Below, piece after piece: positions 33,119 to 42,332 of a DNA stretch of 64,000 nucleotides. Origin of the DNA: Nonomuraea dietziae (GTDB lineage Bacteria > Actinomycetota > Actinomycetes > Streptosporangiales > Streptosporangiaceae); NCBI RefSeq assembly GCF_014195505.1, contig NZ_JACIBV010000001.1, positions 2,418,001 through 2,482,000 on the forward strand, written 5' to 3'. Below the pieces are notes generated by a model that ran no database searches, was not told where the DNA came from, and worked only from the letters and a program-made list of their open reading frames with translations. Every line of letters begins with the position of its first letter. Within the stretch, counting starts at the first letter, position 1. Position numbers and translations under genes: made by a program.

Positions 33119-34150
33119 ATGACCCCCGCAGACCACGGTTTCCACATGCCGGCCGAGTGGGAGCCGCACGCCCGCACCTGGATGGCCTTCCCCACCGCCA
33201 ACCCGACCTTCACCGACCTCGAGGCCGCGCGCAGGACGTGGGGCCAGGTGGCCAACACGATCGCCGCCTACGAGCCGGTCGTGATGATCGCCAACACCGG
33301 TGAGAGCGCCGACGCCCGCTGCTACCTCGACCCCGGCGTCACCGTGGTCGAGCGTCCGCTCGACGACGCGTGGCTGCGCGACAGCGGGCCCACCTTCCTG
33401 GTTGACGGCAGGGGCGGCCTCGCCACGGCCAACTGGGTCTTCAACGGCTGGGGCCAGCAGAGCTTCGCCCGCTGGGAGAACGACTCCAAGGTGGGCGCGC
33501 TCGTCTCGGAGCTGGCAGGGGCGGCGCCGTACAGCTCGGCGATGGTCAACGAGGGCGGCGGCATCCACGTCGACGGCGAGGGGACGGTGTTGCTGACCGA
33601 GACCGTCCAGCTCGACCCGTTCCGCAACCCCGGATGGACGCGCGAGCGGGTGGAGGCCGAGCTGCGGGCCTTCGTCGGCGCGGAGAAGTGCCTGTGGATG
33701 CCGCGCGGGCTCACCGCCGACTACGGCCTGTACGGCACGCGCGGCCACATCGACGTCTTCGCCGCCTTCGTCCGACCTGGCCTGGTCGTCGCCCACAGCC
33801 AGCCCGACCCCTCCCACCCCGACCACGAGGTGTGCAGGGAGAACATCGCCCTGCTGCGCTCCTGCACCGACGCGAGGGGACGGGCGCTGGATGTCGTCGA
33901 GGTGCCCGCGCCCACGGTCACCGAGGTGGACGGCGAGCCCGTCGACTATTCCTACATCAACCACTACCTGGCCAACGACGCGGTCGTGCTGTGCGCCTTC
34001 GACGACCCGCGCGACGCCGAGGCGGCCGCGCTGTTCGCCAAGCTGTTCCCGTCGCGGACGGTCGAGCTGGTGGACGCCAGGGAGATCTTCGCGGGCGGCG
34101 GCGGCATTCACTGCATCACCCAGCAGCAACCGGCCGTCTCCCGCCCCTGA
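33119..34150 (+). CDS. Agmatine deiminase / peptidylarginine deiminase family protein
   Basis: This 343-residue guanidine-modifying enzyme of the pentein fold has the typical start MPAEWEPHARTWMAFP, the substrate Asp in DDAWLRDSGPTF, the His/Asp pair RGHIDVFAAF and the catalytic Cys in GGGGIHCITQQ at the end. Agmatine deiminases release ammonia and give N-carbamoylputrescine. AGGAG lies 7 nt before ATG 33119, and the gene follows ureC by 50 nt, so an operon is likely. Pairing with the urease-like genes hints at a shared guanidino or carbamoyl nitrogen route. Confidence 0.88.
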   Translation: MTPADHGFHMPAEWEPHARTWMAFPTANPTFTDLEAARRTWGQVANTIAAYEPVVMIANTGESADARCYLDPGVTVVERPLDDAWLRDSGPTFLVDGRGGLATANWVFNGWGQQSFARWENDSKVGALVSELAGAAPYSSAMVNEGGGIHVDGEGTVLLTETVQLDPFRNPGWTRERVEAELRAFVGAEKCLWMPRGLTADYGLYGTRGHIDVFAAFVRPGLVVAHSQPDPSHPDHEVCRENIALLRSCTDARGRALDVVEVPAPTVTEVDGEPVDYSYINHYLANDAVVLCAFDDPRDAEAAALFAKLFPSRTVELVDAREIFAGGGGIHCITQQQPAVSRP

Positions 34151-34316
34151 CCCACCCGGCCACCAGAAGAGCGCCGGAGGCCCGGCCTCGCGGACGCCAC
34201 GGCGCGACCACCGGATGGCTGGTCTCGTGGATGCCATGGCTGAGCGGTCGTTCGCCCAGCGACTGCGAGGGCAGTCGGGGGTTGGGGCTCGAATGCGCGG
34301 CAGGTAGGGTGGGCCT

Positions 34317-34730
34317 GTGACGACGTTCCGGATCAGCGAGGCCGCCGCGTTGCTCGGGGTCAGCTCCGACACCGTCCGCCGCTGGGTGGACGCGGGCCGG
34401 CTGGTGGCCGAGCGGGACGAGCACGGCCACCGGCAGGTCAACGGCGCCGACCTGGCCGCCTTCGCTCGCGCCCAGGTCGGGACGGCGGGCGACGGCGGGC
34501 GCTCCTCGGCGCGTAACCGCTTCCGCGGGATCGTGACCGAGGTGATCAAAGACGCGGTGATGGCGCAGGTGGAGATCGCCGCGGGGCCGTACCGGGTGGT
34601 GTCGCTGATGAGCCGGCAGGCCGCCGACGAACTCGGCCTGGAGATCGGCGTCGTGGCCGTCGCCGTCATCAAGTCCACCAACGTCGTCGTCGAGATCCCC
34701 GACCACGAACGCGTGACCGGCAGCCAGTGA
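34317..34730 (+). CDS. Molybdopterin-binding TOBE regulator with MerR-type HTH
   Basis: This 137-residue protein has an excisionase/MerR-like helix-turn-helix at residues 3-50 (FRISEAAALLGVSSDTVRRWVDAGRL) and a TOBE (Mop) domain at about 65-132 (RNRFRGIVTEVIKDAVMAQVEIAAG, VVAVAVIKSTNVVVEI) that binds molybdate or molybdopterin. It is the first gene of the molybdate operon and is probably its regulator. GTG 34317 is the only start giving the full helix-turn-helix. Confidence 0.9.
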   Translation: MTTFRISEAAALLGVSSDTVRRWVDAGRLVAERDEHGHRQVNGADLAAFARAQVGTAGDGGRSSARNRFRGIVTEVIKDAVMAQVEIAAGPYRVVSLMSRQAADELGLEIGVVAVAVIKSTNVVVEIPDHERVTGSQ

Positions 34731-34739
34731 GGAGCCCCC

Positions 34740-35546
34740 TTGGTGTCCAGGCGTCTCTCCCGTCGGGCCCTCGCCCTGCCCGCCGCGCTCGCGATCGCCG
34801 TCGTCCTGTCCGGATGCGGCTCCGGCCGGCCGTCCGCGTCCACCGCCTCGGGCTCAGCGGCGGCCGGTGACGGCGCCAAGGAGGTGACGGTGTTCGCCGC
34901 GGCGTCGCTGACCGGCACCTTCACCGAGCTCGGCAAGGCCTTCGAGGCCGCCCATCCGGGCACGTCGGTGCGGTTCAACTTCGGCTCCAGCGCGACGCTG
35001 GCCCAGCAGATCGTCCAGGGCGCGCCCGCCGACGTGTTCGCCGCGGCCAGCCCTGCCACCATGAAGACCGTCACCGACGCCTCGCTGGCCGGCGCGCCGG
35101 CCACCTTCGTGCGCAACAAGCTGCAGATCGCCGTCCCCGCGGACAACCCGGCCGAGGTGGACGAGTTCGAAGACCTCGCCGACGCCAGGGTGAAGGTCGC
35201 GCTGTGCGCCCCCCAGGTGCCGTGCGGCGCGGCGGCGGTCAAGGCGCTGGACGCGGCCGGGCTGAAGGTCACCCCGGTCACCCTGGAGCAGGACGTCAAG
35301 GCCACCCTCACCAAGGTCGAACTCGGTGAGGTGGACGCGGCGCTGGTCTACCGGACCGACGTGATCGCCGCGGCGGGCAAGGTGAAGGGAATCGCCTTCC
35401 CCGAGGCGGACCAGGCGATCCACGACTACCCGATCGCGACGCTGACCGAGGCGCCCGCCGGTGATCTGGCCCGGCGGTTCGTCGACCTGGTGCTGTCGCG
35501 GCAGGGCAAGGACGTGCTGACCAAGGCCGGCTTCGAGACCCCCTGA
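34740..35546 (+). CDS. modA: Molybdate-binding lipoprotein ModA
   Basis: This 268-residue periplasmic-type binding protein has a lipoprotein signal (LAIAVVLSGCGSG, lipobox Cys at about residue 26), then the ModA core KEVTVFAAASLTGTFTELG, FNFGSSATLAQQIVQGAPADVFAAA and a C-terminal YPIATLTEAP. It captures molybdate or tungstate for ModBC. GGAG overlaps the preceding stop; TTG 34740 and GTG 34743 are both usable starts. It follows the TOBE regulator by 9 nt. Confidence 0.92.
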   Translation: MVSRRLSRRALALPAALAIAVVLSGCGSGRPSASTASGSAAAGDGAKEVTVFAAASLTGTFTELGKAFEAAHPGTSVRFNFGSSATLAQQIVQGAPADVFAAASPATMKTVTDASLAGAPATFVRNKLQIAVPADNPAEVDEFEDLADARVKVALCAPQVPCGAAAVKALDAAGLKVTPVTLEQDVKATLTKVELGEVDAALVYRTDVIAAAGKVKGIAFPEADQAIHDYPIATLTEAPAGDLARRFVDLVLSRQGKDVLTKAGFETP

Positions 35547-35551
35547 CGCCC

Positions 35552-36439
35552 ATGACCTCCTCGGCCTCGCCCAGCCCCGACCGCGCGCCCTCGCGCGGCC
35601 CCGACCGCGCGCCCTCGCGCGGCGGGCCCGCCGGCCGCCGGGACTCGCCCCGACGGGTCACCGGCCGCCTGCCCTGGATGCTGCTGGTACCCGCCGTGCT
35701 CGGGCTGGCCTTCCTGGTGCTGCCGCTCGCCGGGCTGCTGGTGAGGGCCCCGTGGCCGACGCTGCTGCAGCGGCTGGCCGAGCCACAGGTGCTCCAGGCG
35801 CTGCGGTTGTCGCTGGTGACCGCCAGCATCGCCACCGCGGTGTGCCTGGTGCTCGGGGTGCCGCTGGCCTGGCTGCTCGCCCGGGTGTCCTTCCCCGGGC
35901 GGCGGGTGGTGCGGGCGCTGGTCACCGTCCCGCTGGTGCTGCCGCCGGTGGTCGGCGGCGTGGCGCTGCTGCTGCTCCTGGGACGACGGGGGCTGCTCGG
36001 GCAGTGGCTGGAGTCCACCTTCGGTCTCACGCTGCCGTTCACCAGCGCGGGAGTGGTCGTCGCCGAGGCGTTCGTGGCGATGCCGTTCCTGGTGATCAGC
36101 GTCGAGGGCGCGCTGCGCGGCGCCGACCAGCGCTTCGAGGAGGCCGCCGCCACGCTCGGCGCTTCACGCTGGACCGTGTTCCGCCGGGTCACGCTGCCGC
36201 TGATCATGCCGGGCATCGTGGCAGGGGCGGTGTTGTGCTGGGCCCGGGCGCTCGGCGAGTTCGGCGCCACCATCACCTTCGCCGGCAACTTCCCCGGCAC
36301 CACCCAGACCATGCCGCTGGCGGTCTACCTGGCGCTGGAGACCGAGCCTGAGGCCGCCATCGTGCTCAGCCTCGTCCTGCTCGCCGTCTCGGTCATCATC
36401 CTGGCCAGCCTTCGCGACCGGTGGGTGAACACCCCATGA
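35552..36439 (+). CDS. modB: Molybdate ABC permease ModB
   Basis: This 295-residue permease has about five to six membrane segments (WMLLVPAVLGLAFLVLPLAGLL first) and the EAA loop RFEEAAATLGASRWTVFRRVTLPLI. The cytoplasmic N-terminus contains a duplicated 24-bp unit (35576-35623) encoding PDRAPSRG twice. The stop overlaps the modC start by 4 nt (ATGA). It works with ModA and ModC to import molybdate. Confidence 0.92.
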   Translation: MTSSASPSPDRAPSRGPDRAPSRGGPAGRRDSPRRVTGRLPWMLLVPAVLGLAFLVLPLAGLLVRAPWPTLLQRLAEPQVLQALRLSLVTASIATAVCLVLGVPLAWLLARVSFPGRRVVRALVTVPLVLPPVVGGVALLLLLGRRGLLGQWLESTFGLTLPFTSAGVVVAEAFVAMPFLVISVEGALRGADQRFEEAAATLGASRWTVFRRVTLPLIMPGIVAGAVLCWARALGEFGATITFAGNFPGTTQTMPLAVYLALETEPEAAIVLSLVLLAVSVIILASLRDRWVNTP

Positions 36440-37479
36440 CACCCGACGGTCTGCGTGCCCGGCTGGTCGTCACCCGGCCCTCGTTCGCCCTCGACGTCAC
36501 CCTGGAGGCCGCCCCCGGCGAGGTGGTCGCGCTGCTCGGTCCGAACGGCGCGGGCAAGACCACGGCGCTGCGCGCCCTGGCCGGGCTCACGGCCCTGTCC
36601 GGCGGCAGCCGGATCACCCTCGACGGCGAGCCGCTGCACACCACCGCCGCCGAGCGGCGTCGGATCGGCATGGTCTTCCAGGACTACCTGCTCTTCCCCC
36701 ACCTGTCCGCGCTCGACAACGTGGCCTTCGGGCCACGCTGCCACGGAGCCTCCAAGGCCGAGGCCCGCCGCACCGCCGCCGCCCTGCTGGAGCGCGTCGG
36801 GCTGGCCGAGCACGCCGCAGCCAAACCCCGCCGGCTGTCCGGCGGCCAGGCCCAGCGCGTCGCGCTGGCCCGCGCGCTGGCCGTACACCCCCGGCTGCTG
36901 CTGCTGGACGAGCCCCTGGCCGCGCTCGACGCCCACACCCGGCTGGAGATCCGCTCCCAGCTGCGCCGCCACCTCGCCGACTTCGACGGAGCCACCGTGC
37001 TGGTCACCCACGACCCGCTGGACGCCATGGTGCTCGCCGACCGGCTCGTGGTCGTCGAGCAGGGCGCCGTCGTCCAGCAGGGCGCCCCCGCCGAGGTGGC
37101 CCGCCGCCCCCGCACCGACTACGTCGCCCGCCTGGTCGGGCTCAACCTCTACCGCGGCATGGCCGACGGAGCGCGGGTCACGGTGGGCGAGCTGCTGTTC
37201 AGCACGTCCGAGCATCTTGAAGGGCCGGCGTTCGTCGCCTTCCCGCCCGCCGCCGTCGCCCTCTACCGCTCCCGCCCCGACGGCAGCCCGCGCAACCTGT
37301 GGCAGGCCACGATCGAGGGCATCGAACGGCACGGCGACAACGTCCGCGTCCACCTCGACGGCCTGATCGCCGCCTTCGCCGACATCACCCCTGCCGCCGT
37401 CGCCGACCTCGACCTCGCCCCGGGTCAGCAGGTCTGGGCGTCGGTCAAGGCCACAGAGACACACGCCTACCCGGCATGA
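36436..37479 (+). CDS. modC: Molybdate ABC transporter ATP-binding protein ModC
   Basis: This 347-residue ATPase has Walker A LLGPNGAGKTTALRAL, the signature LSGGQAQRVALARAL, Walker B RLLLLDEPLAALD and the switch His VTHDPLDAM. A C-terminal TOBE domain (about residues 275-345: NLWQATIEGIERHGDNVRVHL) is typical of ModC. ATG 36436 overlaps the modB stop; an in-frame ATG 15 nt upstream is less likely. It is the last gene of the molybdate operon. Confidence 0.92.
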   Translation: MTPDGLRARLVVTRPSFALDVTLEAAPGEVVALLGPNGAGKTTALRALAGLTALSGGSRITLDGEPLHTTAAERRRIGMVFQDYLLFPHLSALDNVAFGPRCHGASKAEARRTAAALLERVGLAEHAAAKPRRLSGGQAQRVALARALAVHPRLLLLDEPLAALDAHTRLEIRSQLRRHLADFDGATVLVTHDPLDAMVLADRLVVVEQGAVVQQGAPAEVARRPRTDYVARLVGLNLYRGMADGARVTVGELLFSTSEHLEGPAFVAFPPAAVALYRSRPDGSPRNLWQATIEGIERHGDNVRVHLDGLIAAFADITPAAVADLDLAPGQQVWASVKATETHAYPA

Positions 37480-37498
37480 CCGCGCACCCGCCCGCGGT

Positions 37499-38131
37499 TC
37501 AGGCGCCCTGGCCGGTCTCCCCCTCCCGCCGGACGCGGGCCCGCACGACGCCGGGATACCACGCCGTGAAACGCACGGCGGCGACGATCGCGGCGATCTG
37601 GATGATCCAGCCGGTCCAGAGGTTGTCAGGGTCGCGAAGGACGAGATCCCCGTAGGCGCCGGCGACCGCGGCGACCAGGAACGCCAGCCCCCAGACGCCG
37701 GTGATCACGTAGTTGGTGCGCAGGAAGGCCGGCGACTGCCAGTGCGCGCGGTCGACCTGCTCGCGGGCGTACTGGAGGGTGAACGGCATCCGCACCGCCA
37801 TGGAACCGAAGGCGATGAGGACCAGAGCGATGTTCGACACCTCACCCGCGTACGTCTCCAGCCAGCGGCGCGTGCCCGCGCTCGCGACCAGGCCCACCGC
37901 CGCCATGGCGGCGAAGAAGACCACCTCCGCGACCTGGAGCAGCTTCGGGGCGCCGCCCCGCCGGACGATCCGGTCGGCCACGATGAGAAGGACGGACACG
38001 GCCAGCGCGAGCACCACGGACAGCTCGAACCGGCCTGGCCCGACGAGCACGGAGAAGATGATCCACGGGGCCATTCCGACGACAGGGTTGTCCAGGACGC
38101 CGGCCGGCTTCCCGTTGGCTTGGCTGTCCAT
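37499..38131 (-). CDS. Integral membrane protein, unknown function
   Basis: This 210-residue protein has about six predicted membrane helices (MAPWIIFSVLVGPGRF, LSVVLALAVSVLLIVADRIV, and a C-terminal WIIQIAAIVAAVRFTAWYPG). The layout resembles intracellular septation protein A-like or VC0807-like membrane proteins, but I cannot assign it firmly. ATG 38131 follows GGTTCACC; the longer ORF to 38248 is less plausible. It is convergent with modC (19 nt apart) and divergent from the ABC exporter genes. Confidence 0.7.
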   Translation of the reverse strand: MDSQANGKPAGVLDNPVVGMAPWIIFSVLVGPGRFELSVVLALAVSVLLIVADRIVRRGGAPKLLQVAEVVFFAAMAAVGLVASAGTRRWLETYAGEVSNIALVLIAFGSMAVRMPFTLQYAREQVDRAHWQSPAFLRTNYVITGVWGLAFLVAAVAGAYGDLVLRDPDNLWTGWIIQIAAIVAAVRFTAWYPGVVRARVRREGETGQGA

Positions 38132-38398
38132 AGGTGAACCTTCCGCGACGGGATCCTCACTCCCAGTGTGCCCCCTGTCCCGCAGGCGGCACCATGCCGC
38201 CCCCGGCGGCGTCCACCTGGTCGGATGATGCCGAACGGGGATCGGCACCCGCCGGCGCGCGGCTCACCGGCCGTCTTCTCGCGCTCGCCCGCGCAGCCGG
38301 CTCCGTCCCTGAGAGTAGGAGCAGGGTCCTGGATCGGCTCTGACGGGATGGTTCCGAGGCAGGAAGAGACCGGCCGCCCGCGACGGCACGCTGGGATC

Positions 38399-39289
38399 AT
38401 GACCGCGATTCGCGCAGTGAACCTGCACAAACGCTACGCCGGCACCCCCGCGGTGGCCGACCTGTCCTTCGCCGTCGAGCCCGGCAGGGTGACCGGCTTC
38501 CTCGGCCCCAACGGGGCCGGCAAGTCCACGACCATGCGCATGATCCTCGGGCTCGACCGGCCGTCCGGCGGCACCGCGCTCGTGGACGGGCGCCCGTACC
38601 ACGAGCTGCGGCACCCGCTGCGCAAGGTCGGCGCGCTGCTGGACGCCAAGGCCGTGCACGGGGGGCGCAGTGCGCGCAACCACCTGCTGGCGATCGCCCA
38701 GAGCAACGGCATCCCCGCGAGCAGGGTGAACGAGGTGCTGGAGGCCGTGGGCCTGCGGGAGGTGGCCAGGCGGCGGGTCGGCGGCTTCTCGCTGGGCATG
38801 TCGCAGCGGCTCGGCATCGCCGCGGCGCTGCTCGGCGACCCCGAGATCCTGATCTTCGACGAGCCGGTCAACGGCCTCGACCCCGACGGCATCCTGTGGA
38901 TCCGCAGGCTCATGCGCAAGCTCGCGGCCGAGGGGCGGACGGTGTTCGTCTCCAGCCACCTCATGAGCGAGATGGCCCAGACCGCCGACCACCTGATCGT
39001 GATCGGCAGGGGCAGGCTCATCGCCGACACGAGCGTGGAGGAGTTCATCGGGCGCAGCTCGCAGGGGTACGTGCGGGTGCGCTCGCCCCGGCTGGCCGAG
39101 GTGGCCGAGCTGATCAAGGCGGGTGAGCCGGACGGCGACCACCTGCGGGTGACCGCGATGAGCACGCTCGAGATCGGCACGATCACCGCCGGCGCCGGCA
39201 TCCCGCTGGAGGAGCTGACGTTCGTGCAGCCCTCGCTGGAGGCGGCCTACATGGAGCTCACCAAGAACAGTCTGGAGTTCACCTCATGA
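38399..39289 (+). CDS. ABC exporter ATP-binding protein (BcrA/DrrA-like)
   Basis: This 296-residue ATPase has Walker A FLGPNGAGKSTTMRMILGL, the signature FSLGMSQRLGIAAALLG, Walker B ILIFDEPVNGLDPDG and the switch His VSSHLMSEM. A C-terminal extension is shared with bacitracin- and lantibiotic-immunity type ATPases. ATG 38399 starts at the conserved first strand; an in-frame extension to 38168 crosses non-coding sequence. The stop overlaps the permease start by 4 nt. The exported substrate is unknown. Confidence 0.92.
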   Translation: MTAIRAVNLHKRYAGTPAVADLSFAVEPGRVTGFLGPNGAGKSTTMRMILGLDRPSGGTALVDGRPYHELRHPLRKVGALLDAKAVHGGRSARNHLLAIAQSNGIPASRVNEVLEAVGLREVARRRVGGFSLGMSQRLGIAAALLGDPEILIFDEPVNGLDPDGILWIRRLMRKLAAEGRTVFVSSHLMSEMAQTADHLIVIGRGRLIADTSVEEFIGRSSQGYVRVRSPRLAEVAELIKAGEPDGDHLRVTAMSTLEIGTITAGAGIPLEELTFVQPSLEAAYMELTKNSLEFTS

Positions 39290-40026
39290 TCGACATTCTC
39301 CGGTCCGAATGGACCAAGATCCGCTCAGTCCGCTCCACGGTATGGACGCTGGCCGTCACCGCCGTGCTGATGCTGGGCTTCTCCGCCCTCACCAACGCCT
39401 CGGCCAGGGGCGCGGCCGGCGGGCCGGTCCCGGGCTGGCAGGCGATCATCCTGGGCCTGACCGGTACGATGCTCGCCTCGCTGTCCATGGCCACCCTGGG
39501 TGTTCTGGTGATCTCCAGCGAGTACCGCACAGGGGGGATCCGCACCTCGATCATGGCCGTGCCCAGGCGCATGAGCCTGCTGACCGGCAAGATCGTGCTG
39601 TTCGTCGCGGTCTCGCTGGTCGTCTGCACGGTCGCGTCGGCCGCCGCGATCGGCGTCGGCGTGGCGATCTCCCAGCCGCCGTCGATCGAGATGGGAGAGG
39701 TGGCGCGCTCCTCGCTCGGGTCGGGTCTCTACCTGACCGCGTGCGGGCTGTTCGGACTGGGACTGGGCACGCTGATCAGGCACACGCCGGGCGCGATCGT
39801 GTCGGCCATCGCGCTGATCCTGGTGCTGCCCACGATGGCCAACCAGCTTCCGGGAGAGTGGGGCGCGAGCGTGGCCGCGTACTTCACCACGAACGCCGGC
39901 CTGCTGGTCGTCTCCGGCCAGGGCAACGGCACGTTGGGCCCGTGGAGCGGGTTCGCGGTCTACCTCGCCTGGGTGGCCGCCGCGGTGCTCGCAGGCGCCG
40001 TGCTGATGCAACGCCGCGACGCGTAG
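39286..40026 (+). CDS. ABC exporter permease
   Basis: This 246-residue ABC-2 type membrane protein has about six predicted segments. It starts MIDILRSEWTKIRSVRSTVWTL, typical of permeases paired with BcrA-like ATPases. Further segments include IVLFVAVSLVVCTVASAAAIGVGV and the final VYLAWVAAAVLAGAVLMQRRDA. It is coupled to the ATPase gene through ATGA and forms a two-gene exporter or immunity system. Confidence 0.88.
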   Translation: MIDILRSEWTKIRSVRSTVWTLAVTAVLMLGFSALTNASARGAAGGPVPGWQAIILGLTGTMLASLSMATLGVLVISSEYRTGGIRTSIMAVPRRMSLLTGKIVLFVAVSLVVCTVASAAAIGVGVAISQPPSIEMGEVARSSLGSGLYLTACGLFGLGLGTLIRHTPGAIVSAIALILVLPTMANQLPGEWGASVAAYFTTNAGLLVVSGQGNGTLGPWSGFAVYLAWVAAAVLAGAVLMQRRDA

Positions 40027-40147
40027 CCCACCCGAGTGGAGATGCTCATGATCGCAGTATGAGTTCGGCCCTGCCGGTTGATCTCGAAAGTGCCGCCATG
40101 GTTAATGGGTTCCGGCACCATCGTCACAAGATCCGAGGAAGTGGCGC

Positions 40148-40627
40148 ATGCAAGGCTGGTGGGGGAACCTGTTACAGGGCGCACTCTCGGCGGTCATCGG
40201 CGGCGTCGTGGCGGCGCTGACCGCATGGGCCGTCGTCACAGCGACAAGGCGGCACGAGAGACAAGCCGCGCTCGAGATCGAAGCCCGGACAAGCGCCGTC
40301 GATTTCTTTCTCCTCTTGGCCGACATGGACATACAGCTGACCAAGGCTCTCGACAGCGGCGTCGCATTGCCCCGTATGACAGAGGGCAGGGATTGGACGG
40401 TCAAGGCGCTGAAGGCCGAGATCGCCATGTTCTCCCTCGGCAGGAAGGCAGGCAACGCCTTCTCCCAGAAAGTCGGCGATCTGAGACGGGCACTGGAGCT
40501 GGTTGAGGGCGATGATCCTCCCAGGGAGGAGCCGGTGAAGGCGGCGATGGCCGCGCTGCATACGTTGAGCGATCACCTCGCCGATTGGCTGATGCAAGGG
40601 CGTCACCAGCCGGATGCGTCCGGCTGA
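40148..40627 (+). CDS. Single-pass membrane protein, unknown function
   Basis: This 159-residue protein has one N-terminal membrane helix (LLQGALSAVIGGVVAALTAWAVVTA, about residues 8-32). A helical cytoplasmic domain follows (RRHERQAALEIEARTSAVDFFLLLADMDIQL and onward), likely partly coiled coil. No family recognised. Codon use is slightly less GC-rich than its neighbours. It stands alone, with 121 nt upstream of it. Confidence 0.6.
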   Translation: MQGWWGNLLQGALSAVIGGVVAALTAWAVVTATRRHERQAALEIEARTSAVDFFLLLADMDIQLTKALDSGVALPRMTEGRDWTVKALKAEIAMFSLGRKAGNAFSQKVGDLRRALELVEGDDPPREEPVKAAMAALHTLSDHLADWLMQGRHQPDASG

Positions 40628-40765
40628 ACGGCCGCCTGGCCAGGGTGGACGAGCACCGTCTCGGTGCCGTCGTGCCGCAGTAAGGAGGCGCGCAGATCCT
40701 CGGGGAGGCGGAAGCCGAGCGCTGCCTCGGCCTTCGCGACCCGGCGCGGTGTGGCAGGCGGACGA
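40603..40765 (-). pseudogene. SUKH/SMI1-KNR4 family gene fragment
   Basis: On the minus strand about 50 codons read RRVAKAEAALGFRLPEDLRASLLRHDG and end with a stop at 40603. This is the recognisable N-terminal segment of SMI1/KNR4 (SUKH) proteins, often immunity proteins in toxin systems. No start and no remainder of the roughly 150-residue domain are present, so it is a remnant. It overlaps the 3' end of the preceding gene by 25 nt. Confidence 0.55.
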
Positions 40766-40814
40766 AGCCTTCGGTGTCGGCCGGCGCGTTCCTGGCAGCG
40801 CGACGGTCTTGCGG

Positions 40815-42332
40815 TCAGTGCGGATTCGCCTCCGTCCCAGGGCGCTCGGGGGCGGGGGTGCGGGGGATGAGGGTCAGGGCGGCGGCCAGGCAGGCCAGGG
40901 GGATCGCGGGCAGGACGTAGCGGGGGTCGTAGTCGGCGGAGGCGGCGGGGATCACGAGCAGGGCCCCGGCCATGAGCCAGGCCGTCAGCGCCTCGCCGTC
41001 CCGCCCCCGCGCACCCGCTTCCGTCCCGGGTCGCCGGCGCTGCCGCCACCTCGCCGCGACGCCGACCACGGGGATGAGCATCAGGACGGCCAGCGCCGGG
41101 CCCGGCAGCGACAGGCGGGCCTGGTAGGCGCGGACCCACCGGGCGTAGGGCTGGACCACGAGGGTGACGCCGGTGGCGCCGCCGTAGGCCTCGGCGAGCT
41201 CTGTCTGGCGTACCGCGGCGGCGCTGTTGAGCGCCCTGCGGGCGCTCTTCGGGAAGTGGTACTTGGCCTCCGTCCAGGTGGTGGGGTACGGAGACCGGCC
41301 CGGCTCGAAGGCGCGCAGCGTGTCGCGGGCCACCACCCGCAGATAGTCGCCCGGCTGGGCCTTGATCGCCGCCCAGAGGAAGCGGCGGGCCAGGTCGTTG
41401 GAGCGCGGCCCGTAGATCCCGCCGATCCGGCGGAACGGTGACTCCTTGGAGAACATGGCCGCGTAGACCGGCGAGGCGATCCTGGGATCGCTCGGAGGTC
41501 TCTTGGGGCACAGGACGGCCAGGTCGGGGGCGGGTTTGATTCGTGCGCAGTCGGCGAAGGCGGCGGTCCGCCCGTACAGCCAGACCGCGCCGTGCCGGTT
41601 GAAGCCCCACTCGCCGTAGTGACTGTGGAACCACGCCATGTACGCGGTGACCGGTACCAGGAACGCCCCCACCGCCACGATGACGGTCAGGCCCGACGCC
41701 CGTCGTCGCCAAGCGCCGGCGCCTGCGCCGTTCAGACCTGTCATGACGAGGCCCGCCGCGATGACAAGGATCAGTGGAAGGCCGACGATCCTGGTCACCG
41801 CCGCGCATCCGGCCAGCAGTCCTGCCGCCCCCGCCGACCATCGGGGCACGGGGCTTCGCCACAGCAGGACGGTCACCGCCGACATCACCAGGAAGGCGAA
41901 CAGTTCATCGGAGACCAGTAGGTGCTCCAACTGCAGGCGGTCTCCGTCGAGCAGCACCGGGATCGAGGCGGCGCAGCCCAGCGCCTGGGGCAGCCAGGGC
42001 CGGTGCGGCCATCGGGCGCGCGCCGCCCGCCATACCAGCGCGTACACCATCACCCCGGTGAGCAGGCCCATGACGGCCTGGGCGGCCACCACCGCGGTGA
42101 ACCCGTGCAGCGGCCGCAGCAGCCACAGCAGGATCGGATACCCGCCGGGGTGGTGCGCCGCGGGCGTCAGCGTCAGCGCCGCGCGCACGTACACGGCCGA
42201 GTCGCCGGTCCACAGCATCGAGGGATACCCCGCGGCGGCGACGATCCGCAGGGTGGCCGCGGCCACCAGCACCCCCGCGAAGAGCGCGTGCCGCCACGCC
42301 CATCGGCCGCAGGCGCTCAGCCGCCGGAGCAT
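40815..42332 (-). CDS. Polytopic glycosyltransferase-like membrane protein
   Basis: This protein of about 505 residues has around ten to eleven membrane helices. Its N-terminal loop carries acidic residues (MLWTGDSAVYVRAALTL), as in GT-C fold mannosyl- or arabinosyltransferases that use polyprenyl-phosphate sugars. Other visible parts are YPILLWLLRPLHGFTAVVAAQ and an extracellular segment with GFNRHGAVWLYGRTAAFADC. ATG 42332 is one candidate start; in-frame starts at 42407 and further upstream exist. The specific substrate cannot be assigned. Confidence 0.68.
   Translation of the reverse strand: MLRRLSACGRWAWRHALFAGVLVAAATLRIVAAAGYPSMLWTGDSAVYVRAALTLTPAAHHPGGYPILLWLLRPLHGFTAVVAAQAVMGLLTGVMVYALVWRAARARWPHRPWLPQALGCAASIPVLLDGDRLQLEHLLVSDELFAFLVMSAVTVLLWRSPVPRWSAGAAGLLAGCAAVTRIVGLPLILVIAAGLVMTGLNGAGAGAWRRRASGLTVIVAVGAFLVPVTAYMAWFHSHYGEWGFNRHGAVWLYGRTAAFADCARIKPAPDLAVLCPKRPPSDPRIASPVYAAMFSKESPFRRIGGIYGPRSNDLARRFLWAAIKAQPGDYLRVVARDTLRAFEPGRSPYPTTWTEAKYHFPKSARRALNSAAAVRQTELAEAYGGATGVTLVVQPYARWVRAYQARLSLPGPALAVLMLIPVVGVAARWRQRRRPGTEAGARGRDGEALTAWLMAGALLVIPAASADYDPRYVLPAIPLACLAAALTLIPRTPAPERPGTEANPH

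Noticed and set aside
30755..34150. A complete urease operon
   Set aside because: None of ureD, ureE, ureF or ureG is present in the window.
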